Shown: one piece after another, positions 50,158 through 59,382 of the stretch
How the letters are laid out: the number at the start of each line of letters is the position of its first letter
Position numbering within the stretch: the stretch's first letter is position 1
DNA from: Mesorhizobium sp. INR15
GTDB taxonomy: Bacteria > Pseudomonadota > Alphaproteobacteria > Rhizobiales > Rhizobiaceae
Assembly: GCF_015500075.1 (NCBI RefSeq)
Contig: NZ_CP045496.1
Location: 6,520,001 to 6,584,000 of the forward strand
Reading direction: 5' to 3'
Length of the DNA stretch: 64,000 bases
Notes under the pieces: generated by a model
The model's database searches: none
What the model was told of the DNA's origin: nothing
The model's input: the letters and a program-made list of their open reading frames with translations, nothing else
Made by a program: the position numbers and the translations under genes

Positions 50158-53100
50158 GTGCAGGGCTTGTTCGTCGTCATCATCGCGATCGCCTATGTGA
50201 CGTTGCTGTTTGCCATCGCCAGCCTGGGCGACCGGCGCTCGACGATCTCAGGGCTCAGCCGCGCCCGGCCTTTCATCTATGCTCTCAGCCTCGCCATCTA
50301 TTGCACCTCGTGGACCTTCTTTGGTTCCGTCGGACTGTCCTCCGAGCGCGGCCTTGAGTTTCTCGGCATCTACACCGGTCCGGTGCTGGTGTTCGTCTTC
50401 GGCTTTCCACTGCTCAACCGCATCGTCAAGCTGGCCAAGACCGAGAAGATCACCTCGGTTGCCGACTTTCTCGGTGCGCGCTACGGCAAAAGCTTCACCG
50501 TTGCGGCGATCGCCACGCTGATCGCCACCATTGGCGCGGTGCCCTATATCGCGCTGCAATTGAAGGCGATCTCCGGCTCGGTCAGCCTGATGGTCGAGCA
50601 CTATACGGGATCGCCGCCCTCCTTCGATCCGTTCGTCAGCGACATCTCCCTGGTCGTCGCCATGCTTCTGGCGCTGTTCGCGGTGCTGTTCGGCACGCGC
50701 CACGCCGATGCCACCGAGCATCAGGATGGGCTGGTCCTGGCGGTCGCGGTCGAGACCGTGGTCAAGCTCGCCGCCTTCCTCGCCATCGGCCTGATGGTGA
50801 CTTTTCTGATCTTCGGCGGCCCCGGCGACATGTTCGACAAGCTCGCCGAAAACACGCAGGTGCGCCAGGCGATGGGCTACTCGACCTCGCTGGCAACCTG
50901 GCTGGTGCTGACCTGCCTCAGCGGCTTCGCCATCATCATGCTGCCGCGCCAGTTCTACGTCACCATCGTCGAGAACCGCAGCGAGGCCGAACTGCGCACG
51001 GCGACGTGGGTGTTTCCGCTCTATCTGGTGGCGATCAACCTGTTCGTCCTGCCGATAGCGTTTGCCGGACTCACACTGGTCGGTACCAGGACCAGCAGCG
51101 ATCTCTATGTGCTGGCGCTGCCTCTGTTCGGCGGCCACGATGTGCTGGCCATGGCCGCCTTCGTCGGTGGCCTTTCGGCGGCGACCGCGATGGTCATCGT
51201 TGAAAGCGTCGCGCTGTCGATCATGATCTCCAACGACCTCATCATCCCGCTGTTCGTACGCCGCCTGCTCAAGACCACGACCTCGGAGAACGAGGACTGG
51301 TCGACGCTTATCCTCAATGTGCGGCGGGCATCGATCTTCATCATGCTGTTCATCGCCTTCCTCTACTACCGCGAGAGCACCAACAGCGCGCGGCTGTCGT
51401 CGATCGGCCTGATGTCCTTCGCGGCCATCGCCCAGTTCGCGCCGGCACTGATCGGCGGGCTGATCTGGCGCGGCGCCAATGGCCGTGGTGCCGCGCTCGG
51501 CATGGTCGCCGGCATCCTTGTGTGGGGCTACACGCTGCTGCTGCCCTCGCTCGCGGCGCCCGACACCGACATCCTGATCCACGGCCTGTTCGGCTTCGAA
51601 GCGCTGCGCCCGCAGGCGCTGTTCGGCACCGCTGCCGAGCCGCTGAACCACGGCGTGCTGTGGAGCCTGTCTATCAATTCGCTGTTCTTCGTGTTTGGCT
51701 CGTTGTCGCGTGCTTCAGTGCCGCTGGAGCGCATCCAGGCATCAATCTTCGTGCCGCGCGAGGCCGGCCCGATGCCCAGCCTGCGCCGCTTCCGCACCGC
51801 CATCACCGTCAACGACCTCAAGGACACGATCGCGCGCTATCTCGGCGTGGAGCGCACTGAACGCTCGTTCCAGTCCTTCGAGAAGAGCAGCAGCACCTCC
51901 CTGCACGGCAAAGAACAAGCCAGCATGGATGTCATCCGCTTTTCCGAGCAACTGCTGGCCAGCGCCGTCGGGTCCTCCTCGGCACGATTGATCCTGTCGC
52001 TGCTGTTTCGCCGCAACGACCGCGAATCCAGGGATGCCTTCCGCCTGCTCGACGACGCCACCGAGGCGCTGCAGCACAACCGCGACCTGCTGCAGATTGC
52101 ACTTGACCAGATGGAGCAAGGCATCACGGTCTTCGACCGCGATTTCCGGCTGATCTGCTGGAACCGCCAGTATCGCGCCCTGTTCAGCCTGCCCGACGAG
52201 ATGGGCCAGGTCGGCGTCTCACTCGATCGGATCCTGCGCCATCTGGCCGAGCGCGGCGACATTCCGGCGGACCAGCGCGTGGCGATGCTCAACCGGCTGA
52301 CCAGTTTTGTCAGCCCGTGGCAGATGGAGCTGAAGACCAGCGGCCGCATCATCGAACTGCGCTCCAACCCGATGCCGGATGGCGGCATCGTCGCCACCTA
52401 TGCCGACATTTCCGGCCGCGTCGAACAGGACCTGGCGCTGAAGCGCGCCAATGAATCGCTGGAACAGCGGGTGAAGACCCGCACCATCGAGCTGACTAGG
52501 GTCAACGAGGAGTTGACCCGGGTCAACGAGGAACTGGCGCAAGCGCAGATGCTGGCCGAGGAGGCCAATCTCGGCAAGACACGCTTCCTCGCCGCCGCCG
52601 GCCACGACATCCTGCAGCCGTTGAACGCCGCCCGGCTTTACTGCTCGTCGCTGATCGAGAAGGCCGGCAAGGGGCCCGCAGGCAAGGCAGCGGTCAACAT
52701 CGAGTCTTCACTGGAATCGGTTGAGACCATACTTGGCGCGGTACTCGACATATCGCGCCTGGACGCTGGCGCGATGAAGCCGGACAACACCGCCTTCAGG
52801 CTGGACGGCCTGCTGCGCCAGATCTGCAACGACTTCGAGCCGCTTGCCGCCGAGAAGAAGCTTGTTCTTGGCATCATGCCATCCTCGCTCACGGTGATGA
52901 CGGACCGCAATCTGCTTCGCCGCCTGATCCAGAATCTCGTCTCCAACGCCATCAAATACACGCGCCATGGCCGTATCCTGGTCGGCGTACGCAGGCGCGG
53001 CGAACTGGCAGAGATCCAGGTGATCGACACCGGCATCGGCATTGCCGGCGACAAGCTGAACACGGTCTTCAACGAGTTCACCAGGCTGGACGAAGGCGCG

Positions 53101-53661
53101 CGTGAGGCCGAAGGGCTCGGTCTCGGACTTTCCATCGTCGACCGTATCGCCCGTGTGCTGCGCCTCGAAATCCGGATTTTCTCAAACCCCGGCAAGGGCA
53201 CGCGCTTTTCCATCCTCTTGCCGGTGGCTGAAACGCCGGCGCCCCGCAAGGAGGCCGAGCCGAGACCCTCGGCCCGCAGCACGGCCTCGCTGGCCGGGCT
53301 CAACGTGCTGTGCATCGACAATGACGCCCGTATCCTGGAAGGCATGCGGCTTTTGCTGGAAGGCTGGGGCTGCAATGTCGAAACCATTGCCGGCTCCAAG
53401 GTCGTTTCTGCCACGCGCCGTCCCGATATCGTGCTTGCCGACTATCACCTCGACGGCGAGACCGGCCTTGATGTGATCGCGGGCCTGCGTGACATTCATG
53501 GCCGCGATCTGCCGGCCGTGCTGGTCACAGCCGACCGCTCCAGCGAGGTTCGCGCCGCCGCCGGTGAACTCGATGTGCCGGTGATCAACAAACCGCTGAA
53601 ACCAGCCGTTCTGCGGTCGATGATGGCCAGGGTCAGGCCACTGGCCTCGGCAGCCGAGTAA
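50158..53661 (+). CDS. SSF-transporter-like hybrid histidine kinase with C-terminal receiver
   Basis: The 1167-aa product has about 13 membrane helices of the sodium:solute-symporter type (residues 1-480) and a PAS region (about 650-760, QMEQGITVFDRDFRLICWN). A coiled coil leads to a HisKA domain with phospho-His816 (AAGHDILQPL), and then an ATPase with NLVSNAIKY and DTGIGI. A C-terminal receiver carries acceptor Asp1095 in VLADYHLDG. This resembles NahK/CbrA-type kinases. The start is a GTG at 50158. The LuxR-type regulator at 56537 could be a partner. Confidence 0.9.
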   Translation: MQGLFVVIIAIAYVTLLFAIASLGDRRSTISGLSRARPFIYALSLAIYCTSWTFFGSVGLSSERGLEFLGIYTGPVLVFVFGFPLLNRIVKLAKTEKITSVADFLGARYGKSFTVAAIATLIATIGAVPYIALQLKAISGSVSLMVEHYTGSPPSFDPFVSDISLVVAMLLALFAVLFGTRHADATEHQDGLVLAVAVETVVKLAAFLAIGLMVTFLIFGGPGDMFDKLAENTQVRQAMGYSTSLATWLVLTCLSGFAIIMLPRQFYVTIVENRSEAELRTATWVFPLYLVAINLFVLPIAFAGLTLVGTRTSSDLYVLALPLFGGHDVLAMAAFVGGLSAATAMVIVESVALSIMISNDLIIPLFVRRLLKTTTSENEDWSTLILNVRRASIFIMLFIAFLYYRESTNSARLSSIGLMSFAAIAQFAPALIGGLIWRGANGRGAALGMVAGILVWGYTLLLPSLAAPDTDILIHGLFGFEALRPQALFGTAAEPLNHGVLWSLSINSLFFVFGSLSRASVPLERIQASIFVPREAGPMPSLRRFRTAITVNDLKDTIARYLGVERTERSFQSFEKSSSTSLHGKEQASMDVIRFSEQLLASAVGSSSARLILSLLFRRNDRESRDAFRLLDDATEALQHNRDLLQIALDQMEQGITVFDRDFRLICWNRQYRALFSLPDEMGQVGVSLDRILRHLAERGDIPADQRVAMLNRLTSFVSPWQMELKTSGRIIELRSNPMPDGGIVATYADISGRVEQDLALKRANESLEQRVKTRTIELTRVNEELTRVNEELAQAQMLAEEANLGKTRFLAAAGHDILQPLNAARLYCSSLIEKAGKGPAGKAAVNIESSLESVETILGAVLDISRLDAGAMKPDNTAFRLDGLLRQICNDFEPLAAEKKLVLGIMPSSLTVMTDRNLLRRLIQNLVSNAIKYTRHGRILVGVRRRGELAEIQVIDTGIGIAGDKLNTVFNEFTRLDEGAREAEGLGLGLSIVDRIARVLRLEIRIFSNPGKGTRFSILLPVAETPAPRKEAEPRPSARSTASLAGLNVLCIDNDARILEGMRLLLEGWGCNVETIAGSKVVSATRRPDIVLADYHLDGETGLDVIAGLRDIHGRDLPAVLVTADRSSEVRAAAGELDVPVINKPLKPAVLRSMMARVRPLASAAE

Positions 53662-53690
53662 TTTCCGGGCCGCCAAGGCGTGCGCCCACC

Positions 53691-54326
53691 TTACCCCTTG
53701 TGGCCGAGGCTTATGAGGTAGGCACAGAACATGTCGGCCACCGCGCCCGCATAGGTGTCGATCTCGGCCGGTGTCTGGGGGCTTCCGGAAAAATCCTTAC
53801 CCACGGCGCTGAGCGTCGTCATGATCAAATCGCATGCGAGGGCACGGACAGCATCAGGAGCGTCGGGCAAGGCCTCGCGCATGAATGCCTGGACTGTACG
53901 TTCTCCCGAGGCCCTCGCCGCGTGTGCTTCGGGCGCATCGCGGTAGAGAGGGGCTGCATCGTTGAGTGCACCGCGCACCGCCGCCTCCTCGCATTCAGAG
54001 TGGATGAAGGCATGAACGAGGATACGCAGCCTTTCGAGCGGCGGCTTCCCGGTCTGCTGCAGGATGTCGTGCAGCAGGTCGCCCGTCCGCCGCCATTCGT
54101 CGCTCTGCAGCCGGAACAGAAGCGCCGCCTTGTTGGGGAAATACTGATAGAGCGAACCGACGCTGACACCGGCCCTCTCGGCGACGCGCGTGGTGGTGAA
54201 ACGCTGCGCGCCTTCCGTCGCCAAAACCTGAACAGCTGCCTCCAGGATCGCCGCCACGAGCTCCGTCGCGCGAGCCTGCTTGGGCTGTTTTCTTGAGGAA
54301 ATCGAATGGCTTGCGTGTTCGGCCAT
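53691..54326 (-). CDS. TetR-family transcriptional regulator
   Basis: The 211-aa product has an N-terminal TetR helix-turn-helix (RFTTTRVAERAGVSVGSLYQ then YFPNKAALLF, about residues 40-72) and a ligand domain. It is divergent from the O-methyltransferase gene 95 bases away and is the likely repressor of that gene. The intergenic region holds an imperfect palindrome ATGCGAAT/ATTCGTAT. Confidence 0.9.
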   Translation of the reverse strand: MAEHASHSISSRKQPKQARATELVAAILEAAVQVLATEGAQRFTTTRVAERAGVSVGSLYQYFPNKAALLFRLQSDEWRRTGDLLHDILQQTGKPPLERLRILVHAFIHSECEEAAVRGALNDAAPLYRDAPEAHAARASGERTVQAFMREALPDAPDAVRALACDLIMTTLSAVGKDFSGSPQTPAEIDTYAGAVADMFCAYLISLGHKG

Positions 54327-54340
54327 GGCTCGGTCCGGTT

Positions 54341-54372
54341 ATGCGAATTGGAAACCTGAAGGATTATTCGTA
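54341..54372. promoter_or_regulatory. Candidate TetR operator
   Basis: ATGCGAAT (54341-54348) and ATTCGTAT (54365-54372) form an inverted repeat with one mismatch and a 16-base spacer, in the 95-base gap between the divergent TetR and O-methyltransferase genes. Confidence 0.4.
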
Positions 54373-54421
54373 TTTTCTGGCCAACACAAGAACGCACTCA
54401 CTTTCCGGACCGGAGATAGCC

Positions 54422-55078
54422 ATGACGACTTTGACCAACGCCCCGCTTGCACCATTGCTCACCCGCCTGTTCAAGGAAGCCGAGGCCGCGACGAGCCCTG
54501 CAGCGGCCATGTATTCAAGTGACGACCGGGCACGCATGGTGCGCAGCAAGACCGAGTATCTCGATTTCTACGGCAACCTGAAGGATCTCTGGCTGGCGGT
54601 TTCGCCGGAGACAGGCACGCTGCTCTACATGCTGGCGCGAAGCACGGGTGCGCGTGTCGTCATCGAATTCGGCACCTCGTTCGGCATCTCGACCCTCTAT
54701 CTTGCCGCAGCGCTCAGGGACAATGGCGGCGGCCGCCTGATCACCACCGAGTTCGAGCCGTCCAAGGTGATGCGCGCCAAGGCCAATCTTCGGGAAGGCG
54801 GCCTGATCGACCTCGTCGAAATCCGCGAGGGCGACGCGCTACAGACGCTGAGCGCCGACCTTCCCGAGACTATCGACCTTTTGCTGCTCGACGGCGCCAA
54901 GGCACTTTACCCGGAGATTCTGAGCCTGGTCGAAAGCCGGCTGCGGCCGGGCGCGCTGGTCATCGCCGACAACGCCGATTTCTCTCCCGAATATCTGGAG
55001 CGCGTGCGTTCGCCAGACGGGGGATACATGTCGACGCCTTTCGGCGACGACGTCGAACTGTCGGTGCGGCTCGGCTGA
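54422..55078 (+). CDS. SAM-dependent O-methyltransferase-type enzyme
   Basis: The 218-aa product has the class I methyltransferase motif VVIEFGTSFGISTLYLAAAL (SAM site, about residues 80-99), then LITTEFEPSKVMRAKANL and IDLLLLDGAKALYPEI. This is the catechol-O-methyltransferase-like family, probably Mg-dependent. The ATG at 54422 has GGAGATAGCC upstream. Its substrate is unknown; regulation by the divergent TetR protein is likely. Confidence 0.85.
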   Translation: MTTLTNAPLAPLLTRLFKEAEAATSPAAAMYSSDDRARMVRSKTEYLDFYGNLKDLWLAVSPETGTLLYMLARSTGARVVIEFGTSFGISTLYLAAALRDNGGGRLITTEFEPSKVMRAKANLREGGLIDLVEIREGDALQTLSADLPETIDLLLLDGAKALYPEILSLVESRLRPGALVIADNADFSPEYLERVRSPDGGYMSTPFGDDVELSVRLG

Positions 55079-55190
55079 CGCGCCTCATCGCGCAAACTCA
55101 ACCGATGCCACTTCGATGCCGTAAGCGTTCACGTCAGCCAACGCGCACTCCAGGGACCCGCTGGGTCTCTCCCATGCGCAAGGTGACGTC

Positions 55191-56498
55191 ATGATCAAGA
55201 CATTCCTATCCTTCTGGCGCGAGACGCCGCGCCCGGCCCTTCTAGGTCTTCTGTTGTTCTTCTGCGCCGGTTTCGCCGATGGAGCGCTTGTGCCCTTCTT
55301 TCCGCTGTGGGCCAGCAGCGAAGCGGGCATTCCCATCGGCGCGATCGGCCTGCTTTTCGGCTGCTATGCCGGCGGCGAGCTTTTGGCGGCGCCGCTGATC
55401 GGCGGCATTGCCGACCGCGTCGGCCGACGGCCAGTGCTGATCCTTGCCTCGCTTGGTGTCGGATGCGGCTTCACGGCGCTGTTCTTCGTGCACGGCGTCG
55501 TTGCCGCCGCTGTGGTGCTGATTGCGACCGGCATTTGTGAATCGGTGCTTCATCCGACCATCATGACCGTGATCGCCGATGTCACGCCGCCATCGACACA
55601 TTCCAGATGGTTCAGCCTGGCGCATGTGAGTTCAAGCGCGGGGCAGATCCTTGGCCCGGCCAGTGGCGCGGTGCTCGCACTCATGTCGCTGCGCAGCGTC
55701 TTCCTGGCCTCCGGCACAGTTCTGTTGCTGGGCAGCCTGGTGATGCTGTTCGCGCTGGCGGAGACGATCGGCGCCGGGCGTGGCACCGACGACGACGATG
55801 ACGGCGCGGAAGAGGAGGAAGGCCTGTCGGCATTGCTGCCGGCCTTTCGCGACAGCCGCCTCGCCAGGCTGCTCGGCTGGGTTGTGCTGTTCGAAATATC
55901 CGCCAACTGGATCGAGGCCGTCATCCCGCTCTATGCGCGAGATGCCGGGACCCTGACGCCGTCCGGCATCGGCACGCTGTTTGCCTTTGCGGCAGCCTTG
56001 ACCGTCGGCCTGCAGATGCTGGTGAGCCGTTTTGCCGAAACGCGATCGGCGCTGTGGCTGACGGTCGCCGCCGGCGTCACGACCAGTGCCGCCTTCGCGC
56101 TGCTGGCGGCCTCTCCGGCGATGCTGTCGCTGATCGCCGCCGTCAGCCTGTGCGCGATGGCCCAGATGCTGGTCGGGCCGCTGGTGCCGACCGCTGTCAA
56201 TGCGCTTGCCCCGCCGGCGCGCCGCGCCTCCTACATGGCGGCCTCGTCGGTGGCCGTCGACCTCAAGGACTCGCTAGGCCCGTCCCTCGGCACCGCGCTT
56301 TACGCCATCGCGCCGCGCCTGCCCTGGATCGCCGGCATTCCGCTTGTGGTGATCGCATCGCTCGGCCTTGGCGCGGCGATCGGCCGAGCGCGACCGGCTG
56401 CAGGTTCGTCCGCTTCGGGCCAGGACAAAACCGGGACAGGCGCTACGCTGGAAGAACCATCGATACCGGACGGCGCGGTCGTTGAAAACTATCGCTGA
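55191..56498 (+). CDS. MFS transporter
   Basis: The 435-aa product has 12 predicted membrane helices. The MFS loop motif ADRVGRRPVLILASLG falls between helices 2 and 3, and a charged central loop rich in Asp and Glu (GTDDDDDGAEEEEG, about residue 200) separates the two halves. It is likely a drug or metabolite exporter of the Bcr/CmlA-like type. It is not clearly linked to its neighbours; a small hairpin follows the gene. Confidence 0.85.
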   Translation: MIKTFLSFWRETPRPALLGLLLFFCAGFADGALVPFFPLWASSEAGIPIGAIGLLFGCYAGGELLAAPLIGGIADRVGRRPVLILASLGVGCGFTALFFVHGVVAAAVVLIATGICESVLHPTIMTVIADVTPPSTHSRWFSLAHVSSSAGQILGPASGAVLALMSLRSVFLASGTVLLLGSLVMLFALAETIGAGRGTDDDDDGAEEEEGLSALLPAFRDSRLARLLGWVVLFEISANWIEAVIPLYARDAGTLTPSGIGTLFAFAAALTVGLQMLVSRFAETRSALWLTVAAGVTTSAAFALLAASPAMLSLIAAVSLCAMAQMLVGPLVPTAVNALAPPARRASYMAASSVAVDLKDSLGPSLGTALYAIAPRLPWIAGIPLVVIASLGLGAAIGRARPAAGSSASGQDKTGTGATLEEPSIPDGAVVENYR

Positions 56499-56506
56499 GC
56501 CCTGAC

Positions 56507-56522
56507 CCCGCCTTCCGGCGGG
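56507..56522. terminator. Small hairpin between convergent genes
   Basis: CCCGCC-TTCC-GGCGGG lies 9 bases after the MFS stop and 15 bases from the stop of the convergent response regulator. No T-run, so termination would be weak or Rho-assisted. Confidence 0.45.
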
Positions 56523-56536
56523 AGGCAGCCTGGCGC

Positions 56537-57196
56537 TTAACTCACCGCTTGCAGCGGATCGCCGCCGATCTTGGACAGCTGGATCACCGCCTGGGTGCGG
56601 CTGTCGACGCCAAGTTTCTGCAGGATGGCCGAGACATGCGCCTTGATGGTTGCTTCGGAAACGCTGAGTTCGTAGGCGATCTGCTTGTTGAGCAGCCCTT
56701 CGGCCAGCATGCCCAAGACGCGCGTCTGCTGAGGCGTCAGCGCCTGGAGCCGCTTGATCAGGTCCGATATTTCGGGGTCGCGCTCGACGCCGAGGTCGAT
56801 CCCGACGGGTGCGGCGATGTCGCCGGCCAGCACCGACTGAACGGCGCGGCGGATTTCCTCCATGCTTGCCGATTTGGAGATGAAGCCGGAGGCGCCGAGA
56901 TCGAGCGCGCGCCGGATCGTCACCGGGTCGTCATGCGCAGAGACCACCACCATCGGCACCGCAGGGTGGATGCCGCGCAACGAGATCAGGCCGGAGAGGC
57001 CACTGGCGCCGGGCATCGAGAGATCGAGCAGCACCAGGTCGACATCCTCATTGGCCACGACCAGCGCCTTGGCCGTGTCGAAATCACCGGCCTCGTGAAT
57101 GGCGGCGACGTTGCCGATGCCGGCCAGTGCCTCCCGCAAGGCACCGCGAAACAGCGGATGATCGTCGGCGATGACGAAAGTGTAGCCTGACGGCAA
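56537..57196 (-). CDS. LuxR/NarL-family response regulator
   Basis: The 219-aa product has a receiver domain (VIADDHPLFRGAL; phospho-acceptor Asp58 in LLDLSMPGASG) and a LuxR-type helix-turn-helix (LTPQQTRVLGMLAEGLLNKQ then IAYELSVSEATIKAHVSAIL). The nearby transporter-like hybrid kinase (50158) has no other obvious output regulator in this window, so pairing is possible though unproven. Regulators of this form are often found with NahK-type kinases. Confidence 0.9.
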   Translation of the reverse strand: MPSGYTFVIADDHPLFRGALREALAGIGNVAAIHEAGDFDTAKALVVANEDVDLVLLDLSMPGASGLSGLISLRGIHPAVPMVVVSAHDDPVTIRRALDLGASGFISKSASMEEIRRAVQSVLAGDIAAPVGIDLGVERDPEISDLIKRLQALTPQQTRVLGMLAEGLLNKQIAYELSVSEATIKAHVSAILQKLGVDSRTQAVIQLSKIGGDPLQAVS

Positions 57197-57212
57197 ATGT
57201 CCCTCCCCGAAA

Positions 57213-57300
57213 GCGCGTCAAACACGCCGCGCTTTAGATCTTTTGTTTTTAGGCATGCCGCTTTCCCAAAAGCCGAATCCACTTTTGGGCGGCACGCGGT
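57213..57300. repeat. Dispersed rhizobial intergenic repeat
   Basis: GCGCGTCAAACACGCCGCGC, then TTTAGATCTTTTG, AGGCATGCCG and CCCAAAAGCCGAATCCACTT with TTTTGGG: a series of short palindromes typical of intergenic elements repeated in Rhizobiales genomes. It sits upstream of the LuxR-type regulator and may contribute to its leader. Confidence 0.5.
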
Positions 57301-57413
57301 AGTCCCTATCGATGATTTTCAAGTTCTTTTGGGTCGAGTCAGGCGATTATGCGGTGCTGCGCGCTGTTTTCAAGCGGCAAAGCCAGCGCGCCGCGTTTTC
57401 CCTGTTGAAGTGA

Positions 57414-57848
57414 TCAGGTCTTCTGCGAATTCAGCTTGGCGCCGTCGCCGCTGTCCTTGTCCATATCCTTGACGATGCCCATGAAGCCGCGCATGAAACG
57501 TTCCATATAGCCCATCGTCTTGTTGAAATCCTCTTCGCTGGGCAACTTCGATTCAAGGCGGGTTGACAGCGAACTCTCCAACTTTGTGACGCGTTCATCC
57601 ATCGTCTTCATCGAGGTCTGGAGACGGTCGACCTCATCCTGGAAAGCAGCCCGCTCATCGGCCGCCATCTTGCAGACAAGCTGGCCGGAACGCTCTTCGC
57701 AAATCGACATCGCGCCGGTCTGCGTGTCCATGCGTACATAGCCGTTGGCCGACTTCTCCAGCCGGTAGTGGTCTGTCTCTTCTGAATAAGCTGATGCCGC
57801 GACAAGCGAAACAAGTGCGGCGGGGATCAAGATGTGTTGCAGACGCAT
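57414..57848 (-). CDS. Exported protein of unknown function with coiled coil
   Basis: The 144-aa product has a signal peptide (MRLQHILIPAALVSLVAASA, cleavage near SAYS-EE). A small domain with two cysteines follows (SICEERSGQLVCKMA, about residues 49-63, possibly a disulfide), and then a coiled coil (about 66-100, DEVDRLQTSMKTMDERVTK). No family is recognised. It is a likely periplasmic protein. The DUF952 gene is divergent. Confidence 0.7.
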   Translation of the reverse strand: MRLQHILIPAALVSLVAASAYSEETDHYRLEKSANGYVRMDTQTGAMSICEERSGQLVCKMAADERAAFQDEVDRLQTSMKTMDERVTKLESSLSTRLESKLPSEEDFNKTMGYMERFMRGFMGIVKDMDKDSGDGAKLNSQKT

Positions 57849-57958
57849 ATTGTCCTCCTGGGGCCAGTGGCAAAAAGTAGCGCACGTTTGTGCCTGAAAT
57901 GGGGAAGGCGCCCTGGCTTGGTCTTCCCTGCTTGGTTCGTTCAGACTATAGCGCAGCT

Positions 57959-58309
57959 ATGTCTCAGATTATCTACAAGATAGCTCCTGAAGCGCTGTGG
58001 CGCGAGGCCGAAACGAGCGGCAGCTTCACCGGTGCGCCAATCGATGTCGCCGACGGTTTCATCCACTTCTCCACCGCCGCCCAGGCGCCGGAGACCGCAG
58101 CCAGGCATTTCACCGGCCAGAACGGGCTCTTGTTGATTGCCATCGACGCGCAGCGCCTGGGAACCGCGCTGAAATACGAGGTCTCGCGCGGCGGCGCCCT
58201 GTTCCCGCATCTCTATGGCCCGTTGGACCTGAAGGCCGTCCTGTGGGTCAGGCCACTTCCAATTGGCAGCGACGGCACCCACCAGTTTCCGGCGCTGGAG
58301 GCCGAATGA
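57959..58309 (+). CDS. DUF952-family protein
   Basis: The 116-aa product begins MSQIIYKIAPEALWREAETS and shows the DUF952 core: GAPIDVADGFIHFSTAAQ, then LLIAIDAQRLGTALKYEVSR and FPHLYGPLDLKAVLWVRPL. The family has an ADP-ribosyltransferase-like fold of unknown role and commonly precedes pyrD in Rhizobiales, as here. The start is the ATG at 57959. Its stop overlaps pyrD (ATGA). Confidence 0.85.
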   Translation: MSQIIYKIAPEALWREAETSGSFTGAPIDVADGFIHFSTAAQAPETAARHFTGQNGLLLIAIDAQRLGTALKYEVSRGGALFPHLYGPLDLKAVLWVRPLPIGSDGTHQFPALEAE

Positions 58310-59382
58310 GCCTGCTCGACCGCCTTGGCCAGAAGGTCCTGTTCACTTTCGATCCGGAAACAGCCCATGGCCTGTCGATCGCCGCGTTGAGATGCGGCCT
58401 GCCGGTCACCGGAAAACCAGCGCGTGACAAAAGGCTGAACGTCCGCGCCTGTGGCATCGATTTCCCCAATCCACTTGGCATGGCTGCCGGCTACGACAAG
58501 AACGCCGAGGTGCCGGATGCATTGCTTGGGCTCGGCTTCGGCTTTGCCGAGGTCGGCACCATCACGCCGCTGCCGCAATCCGGCAACCCGAAGCCGCGTA
58601 TTTTCCGGCTGACCCGCGACGACGCGGTGATCAACCGGCTGGGCTTCAACAATGAAGGCCATGAAGCCGCCGAGCGTCGGCTTGTCGCCCGCAAAGGCCG
58701 AACCGGTATTGTCGGCGTCAACATCGGCGCCAACAAGGACAGTGCCGACCGCATCGGCGACTACGAACTGGGTGTCGCTCGCTTCGCGCCCTACGCCAGC
58801 TATCTCACGGTCAACATCTCGTCGCCCAACACGCCAGGCCTGCGCAACATGCAGGCGCGCGAACAGCTCGGCGAGCTTTTGGCGCTGGTCATGGCCGCCC
58901 GTGCCTCGGCGGCGGCACAGCCACCCGTCTTTCTCAAGATCGCGCCGGACCTGGCCGAAGCGGAGCTGGAAGACATCGCCGCCGAGGTCACAGAGAAGGC
59001 GATTGACGGCATCATCGTCTCCAACACCACCATCTCGCGCCCCCCGCTGCGCAGCACCGATACTGCCGGCGAGACGGGTGGGCTGTCAGGCAAGCCGCTG
59101 TTCGAGCGATCGACCATCGTTTTGGCCAAGATGCGGAAACTGCTTGGGCCGAACCGCGCCATCATCGGCGTCGGCGGTGTCGATTCCGCCGAAACAGCGC
59201 TGGAGAAGATCCGCGCCGGCGCCGACCTCGTCCAGCTCTACACCGGCATGATCTATGCCGGGCCCGCGCTGCCCGGCCGTATCCTGTCCGGCATGATCGA
59301 CTTTGCCGAAAGACAGCGGCTCAAATCCATCCGGGAATTGCGCGACAGCCGCCTCGATCATTGGGCAGGCAAGGGACTCTAG
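58306..59382 (+). CDS. pyrD: Dihydroorotate dehydrogenase (quinone-dependent, class 2)
   Basis: The 358-aa enzyme oxidises dihydroorotate to orotate in pyrimidine synthesis, reducing membrane quinone via FMN. Features: an amphipathic N-terminal segment (LLDRLGQKVLFTFDPETAHG), FPNPLGMAAGYDKNAEVPDA, NISSPNTPGLRNMQ (catalytic Ser region), and FLKIAPDLAE. The start overlaps the DUF952 stop. Its TAG lies within the palindrome CTAG shared with the stop of the convergent MATE gene. Confidence 0.95.
   Translation: MSLLDRLGQKVLFTFDPETAHGLSIAALRCGLPVTGKPARDKRLNVRACGIDFPNPLGMAAGYDKNAEVPDALLGLGFGFAEVGTITPLPQSGNPKPRIFRLTRDDAVINRLGFNNEGHEAAERRLVARKGRTGIVGVNIGANKDSADRIGDYELGVARFAPYASYLTVNISSPNTPGLRNMQAREQLGELLALVMAARASAAAQPPVFLKIAPDLAEAELEDIAAEVTEKAIDGIIVSNTTISRPPLRSTDTAGETGGLSGKPLFERSTIVLAKMRKLLGPNRAIIGVGGVDSAETALEKIRAGADLVQLYTGMIYAGPALPGRILSGMIDFAERQRLKSIRELRDSRLDHWAGKGL

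Noticed and set aside
50248..51651. Reverse 467-codon frame inside the hybrid kinase gene.
   Set aside because: Composition (His/Arg/Asp/Gln-rich) is that of an antisense shadow of a membrane protein gene.
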